The position numbers and the translations under genes were made by a program. Source: Boseongicola sp. (lineage in GTDB: Bacteria; Pseudomonadota; Alphaproteobacteria; Rhodobacterales; Rhodobacteraceae). From it: 7,111 nt of DNA. The notes beneath the pieces are model-generated. The model had not been told where the DNA came from and made no database searches. It was given only the letters and a program-made list of their open reading frames with translations. The stretch covers positions 1-7,111 of the forward strand of contig JABDPD010000021.1 in assembly GCA_013042895.1 (NCBI GenBank), given 5' to 3'. Below, one piece after another: positions 4,301 to 7,111 of this stretch (positions within the stretch are counted from its first letter, which is position 1; each line of letters starts with the position of its first letter).

Positions 4301-6007
4301 ATGTCCTTTCGCTCGCCAGTTTCAGACGTTGAGTTCGTGCTTTCGGCTGTTGCCGGGTACGATGATATTGTGCGGACTGAGCGCTTTGCCGACGCCGGTT
4401 TCGACACGGTCGCCGCTGTTTTGGGCGAGGCAGGGAAGCTTTGTGATGATGTCCTGGCCCCTTTGCACCGGGCGTCTGATTTGCATCCTGCACATTTGGA
4501 GAACGGTGTAGTTCATGTGACGCCGGGATTTGAGACCGCATATGAAGCGTTCTGCGATGGGGGGTGGATCGGACTTGCGGCGTCTGAAACGCATGGTGGC
4601 ATGGGGTTGCCGGAGACAGTGCAGTTCGCGGTGAACGAGTTTTTGTCGGGTGCGTGTCTGTCGTTTCAACTTTTGCCGCTATTGTCGCAGGGCCAGATCG
4701 AGGCGTTGGAGGTTCATGCTTCTGATGAGATCAAGGCGCTATATCTCCCCAAGCTGTTGACCGGAGAGTGGTCGGGAACGATGAATCTGACCGAGCCGCA
4801 GGCGGGCAGCGACGTTGGGGGTTTGCGTTCAAAGGCTGTCCCGAACGGCGATGGCACGTTTGCCATCTCAGGTCAGAAGATTTTCATTTCCTGGGGCGAT
4901 CACGAACTGGCGGAGAATATTTGCCATTTGGTACTGGCGCGGCTTCCGGATGCGGCTACCGGAACGCGAGGGATCAGTCTCTTTATGGTGCCAAAGTTTC
5001 TGCCGAACCCGGATGGGACCCTGGGGGCAAGGAATTCGCTGAACGTGGTCAGTCTTGAGCACAAGTTGGGGATTCATGGTTCACCTACAGCAGTGATGAA
5101 TTACGACGGCGCGACAGGGTGGCTTGTTGGGCCTGAAAACAGTGGTATGGCGGCAATGTTCACGATGATGAACGCCGCGCGTCTAGCGGTTGGGTTTCAA
5201 GGGATCGGGGTTGCGGAGGCCGCGTATCAAAAGGCGGTGGCATTTGCATCTGAGCGCAAACAGGGCCCCGTTGGCGGCACGGGCGCCATTATCGAGTTTG
5301 AGGACGTGCGGCGGATGCTTATGGGCATGAAGGCCGAAATCTTTGCCGCTCGGGCCGTTTGCTATGCCTGCGCTGTGGCTTTGGACATGGAAAAGGCGAC
5401 AAATGACGCAGCCTGGGTGGCTCGGGCGGCATTTTTGACGCCAATTGCAAAGGCCTTCGGCTCGGATGTGGGTGTCTCAGTGGCGGATGCTGGCGTGCAG
5501 GTCCATGGCGGAATGGGTTACGTCGAAGAAACCGGTGTTGCGCAGTTTTTGCGGGATGCGCGGATCACACCGATTTATGAGGGTACTAACGGTATTCAGG
5601 CGATGGACCTGGTGGGGCGCAAGCTGTCCGATGGTGGCGAGGCGGCGTTTCGCTTGCTTGATGAGGTTGAGGTCAATGCTGAGGCTGCGCGCAAAGTGAT
5701 GCCGGATTTGGGTGAGCCGGTTTGGAGTGCTGCCGAGACATTGCGAGAGACCACCGAGTGGTTGGTGTCGCAGGACCAGAGTGCGCGTAATGCTGTGGCT
5801 GTTCCTTTCCTGCGGGCGTTTGCCCGTGTTCTTGGAGCCGACGCCCATCTGAAGGCCGCATTGGTTGAGGACGGCAAGGGTCCGCGTGCGGGACTGGCGC
5901 GGTTCTATATAGATCGTTTGTTGCCCGAGCATGACGGTCTATGTGCTCAGGTGCGGGTCGGCGATAAAGGGCTTTACGATCTGAGTGTGGATGACCTACT
6001 TGCCTGA
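4301..6007 (+). CDS. Acyl-CoA dehydrogenase, DmdC-like long subfamily
   Basis: An FAD-dependent flavoenzyme that introduces a trans-2,3 double bond into an acyl-CoA. At 568 aa it belongs to the long subfamily with an N-terminal PF12418-type segment (SPVSDVEFVL, residues 5-14) and a C-terminal extension (about 450-568), the architecture of 3-methylmercaptopropionyl-CoA dehydrogenase DmdC. Signatures seen are MNLTEPQAGSDVGG (161-174), QKIFISWGDH (192-201), QVHGGMGYVEE (400-410) and RITPIYEGTNGIQ (421-433), where Glu427 is the expected catalytic base. The frame is open from 4166, but ATG 4301 is preferred: GAGG lies five bases upstream and the conserved N-terminus begins there; 4235 is a weaker alternative. 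The stop overlaps the next start by one base. DmdC paralogues act on varied acyl-CoAs, so the substrate is not assigned and the gene symbol is left blank. Confidence 0.92.
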   Translation: MSFRSPVSDVEFVLSAVAGYDDIVRTERFADAGFDTVAAVLGEAGKLCDDVLAPLHRASDLHPAHLENGVVHVTPGFETAYEAFCDGGWIGLAASETHGGMGLPETVQFAVNEFLSGACLSFQLLPLLSQGQIEALEVHASDEIKALYLPKLLTGEWSGTMNLTEPQAGSDVGGLRSKAVPNGDGTFAISGQKIFISWGDHELAENICHLVLARLPDAATGTRGISLFMVPKFLPNPDGTLGARNSLNVVSLEHKLGIHGSPTAVMNYDGATGWLVGPENSGMAAMFTMMNAARLAVGFQGIGVAEAAYQKAVAFASERKQGPVGGTGAIIEFEDVRRMLMGMKAEIFAARAVCYACAVALDMEKATNDAAWVARAAFLTPIAKAFGSDVGVSVADAGVQVHGGMGYVEETGVAQFLRDARITPIYEGTNGIQAMDLVGRKLSDGGEAAFRLLDEVEVNAEAARKVMPDLGEPVWSAAETLRETTEWLVSQDQSARNAVAVPFLRAFARVLGADAHLKAALVEDGKGPRAGLARFYIDRLLPEHDGLCAQVRVGDKGLYDLSVDDLLA

Positions 6008-7056
6008 TGGCAAATCTGACGCGCAAGCTCCGCTATCCATTTGAAAGTCCGCCTCCCGAAGGTGAGGTCATCGAGGTTGCCGATGGTATCCTTTGGGCAC
6101 GGTTGCCGCTGCCGATGGCATTGGATCATGTGAACGTCTACATCTTAGACGGTGATGATGGCTGGACCATTATAGATACGGGTTTCAACTCGCGGCGCAC
6201 CCGGGCGATCTGGCAGAAGTTGCTGGATGGACCATTGGCCGGCAAGCCTGTGCGGCGGGTATTGATCACGCATCATCATCCCGATCACGTCGGCCTTGCA
6301 GGGTGGTTTGTAACCGAGCATGGGGCCGAATTGATGATGTCTCGGACGGCCTGGTTGATGGCGCGGATGCTGACATTGGATGAACAGGCCGTTCCGACGT
6401 CTGAGACGATGAATTACTGGAAATCGGCAGGCATGTCGGCGGAGATACTCGCAAAACGCGCCAATGAACGACCTTTCAACTTTGTGGATGCAGTTGCGCA
6501 ACTGCCATTGGGATATACGCGGATTGTCGGTGACAGCCGGTTGGTACTCGGAGGCCGTGGGTGGCTGGTTCTGGAGGGAAATGGCCATGCGCCTGAACAT
6601 CTGACGCTTTGGGCGGAGGATTCGAGTGTGGTTCTCTCGGGAGATCAGATAATTCCGTCGATCTCACCGAATATCGGAGTGTACGCAACCGAGCCAGAGG
6701 CGGACCCGGTGTCGGAGTGGCTGGAGTCTTGCGAGCGGTTTCAAATCTACGCGCAGCTATCTCAACTGGTTTTGCCGGGGCATAAGCTGCCGTTTGTGGG
6801 GACGGAGACGCGGTTGGATCAGTTGATACAGAACCATCATGGCGCACTGAGGCGGCTGGAGGCCTTTCTCGTCGAGCCGCGCACAGCCGTGGAGTGTTTC
6901 CGCACCTTGTTTAAACGAGAGATCCCGGCGGGCGAATATGGGCTCGCTTTGGTCGAGGCGATGGCGCATTGCGTGCATCTTTGGCATGCTGGTCGCGTGA
7001 CGCGCACCCGGCGCGAAGATGGGGCCTGGGTCTGGCAAATGCGGGGAGATCTTTGA
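6007..7056 (+). CDS. Metallo-beta-lactamase-fold hydrolase with C-terminal winged-helix domain
   Basis: A 349-aa zinc-dependent hydrolase of the LACTB2-like group. The metal ligands are complete: THHHPDHVG (88-96) supplies His89, His91, Asp93 and His94, GNGHAPEH supplies His194, SGDQ supplies Asp213 and LPGH supplies His259. IIDTGF (55-60) is the usual strand before the active site. Residues about 295-349 resemble the BLACT_WH winged-helix tail. No signal peptide is visible, so it is probably cytoplasmic. The ATG (6007-6009) overlaps the dehydrogenase stop in TGATG, and no strong ribosome site precedes it, which suggests translation by re-initiation. The family hydrolyses thioesters, lactones, nucleic acids and other substrates. 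The neighbour suggests a small thioester or lactone product of the acyl-CoA pathway, but this is inference. Confidence 0.9.
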   Translation: MANLTRKLRYPFESPPPEGEVIEVADGILWARLPLPMALDHVNVYILDGDDGWTIIDTGFNSRRTRAIWQKLLDGPLAGKPVRRVLITHHHPDHVGLAGWFVTEHGAELMMSRTAWLMARMLTLDEQAVPTSETMNYWKSAGMSAEILAKRANERPFNFVDAVAQLPLGYTRIVGDSRLVLGGRGWLVLEGNGHAPEHLTLWAEDSSVVLSGDQIIPSISPNIGVYATEPEADPVSEWLESCERFQIYAQLSQLVLPGHKLPFVGTETRLDQLIQNHHGALRRLEAFLVEPRTAVECFRTLFKREIPAGEYGLALVEAMAHCVHLWHAGRVTRTRREDGAWVWQMRGDL

Positions 7057-7111
7057 TGGACGAAAAGATCGAGACGACGGCGGAGCATGTGGAGGCCTCG
7101 GCGATGCGGCT
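7056..7111 (+). CDS. N-terminal start of a third operon gene, partial
   Basis: An ATG at 7056-7058 overlaps the preceding TGA (7054-7056) by one base and the frame stays open to the window edge: MDEKIETTAEHVEASAMR and one incomplete codon. GGGGAG (7043-7048) lies about seven bases before the ATG and is a fair ribosome site. The acidic, Ala/Glu-rich start looks helical. Eighteen residues are too few to assign a family. The tight coupling implies it works with the dehydrogenase and the hydrolase. Confidence 0.6.
   Translation, partial: MDEKIETTAEHVEASAMR

Noticed and set aside
1..7111. CRISPR array, tRNA, rRNA, insertion sequence or prophage genes
   Set aside because: No regularly spaced repeats beyond the two-copy repeat at 361-397, no tRNA cloverleaf, and no transposase or integrase frames were seen.

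Overview
The window looks like a chromosomal segment of a marine alphaproteobacterium, most likely a Rhodobacteraceae/Roseobacter-group member of moderate GC. The reasons are the fabB-fabI pair, the PF12418-type long acyl-CoA dehydrogenase related to DmdC, and the GAGTATTT-type motif after convergent genes, which I recall from roseobacter intergenic regions. No database search was possible, so this placement is inference.

Layout. Positions 1-51 hold the last 16 codons of an unidentified gene. Positions 52-611 hold no convincing protein gene. This AT-richer stretch contains a tandem repeat and several inverted repeats (307-347, 400-457, 496-512) and ends in a strong intrinsic terminator (538-568), so it may encode a structured non-coding RNA. 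A small minus-strand gene (612-794, 60 aa, unknown function) has a good Shine-Dalgarno sequence. Then come fabB (998-2218) and fabI (2223-3011), four bases apart on the plus strand, encoding elongation and enoyl-reduction steps of type II fatty acid synthesis. The dehydratase/isomerase gene fabA, often next to fabB in related bacteria, is absent from the window.

Positions 3012-3224 separate fabI from the convergent sua5 gene. They contain a G/C-rich terminator-like repeat and then four hairpins packed head to tail with only 2-3 bases between them (3063-3171). This is the most unusual structure in the window and a candidate undescribed RNA element. A 27-codon ORF with its Shine-Dalgarno in a hairpin loop lies inside it.

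Positions 3225-4178 (minus) encode a Sua5-type threonylcarbamoyl-AMP synthase for tRNA t6A modification. A 122-bp divergent intergenic region follows. A plus-strand operon then runs to the window edge: a DmdC-like acyl-CoA dehydrogenase (4301-6007), a metallo-beta-lactamase-fold hydrolase (6007-7056) and the first 18 complete codons of a third gene (7056-7111). Each junction has a one-base stop/start overlap, implying translational coupling and probably a shared catabolic role in acyl-CoA or organic acid oxidation; the substrate cannot be read from the sequence.
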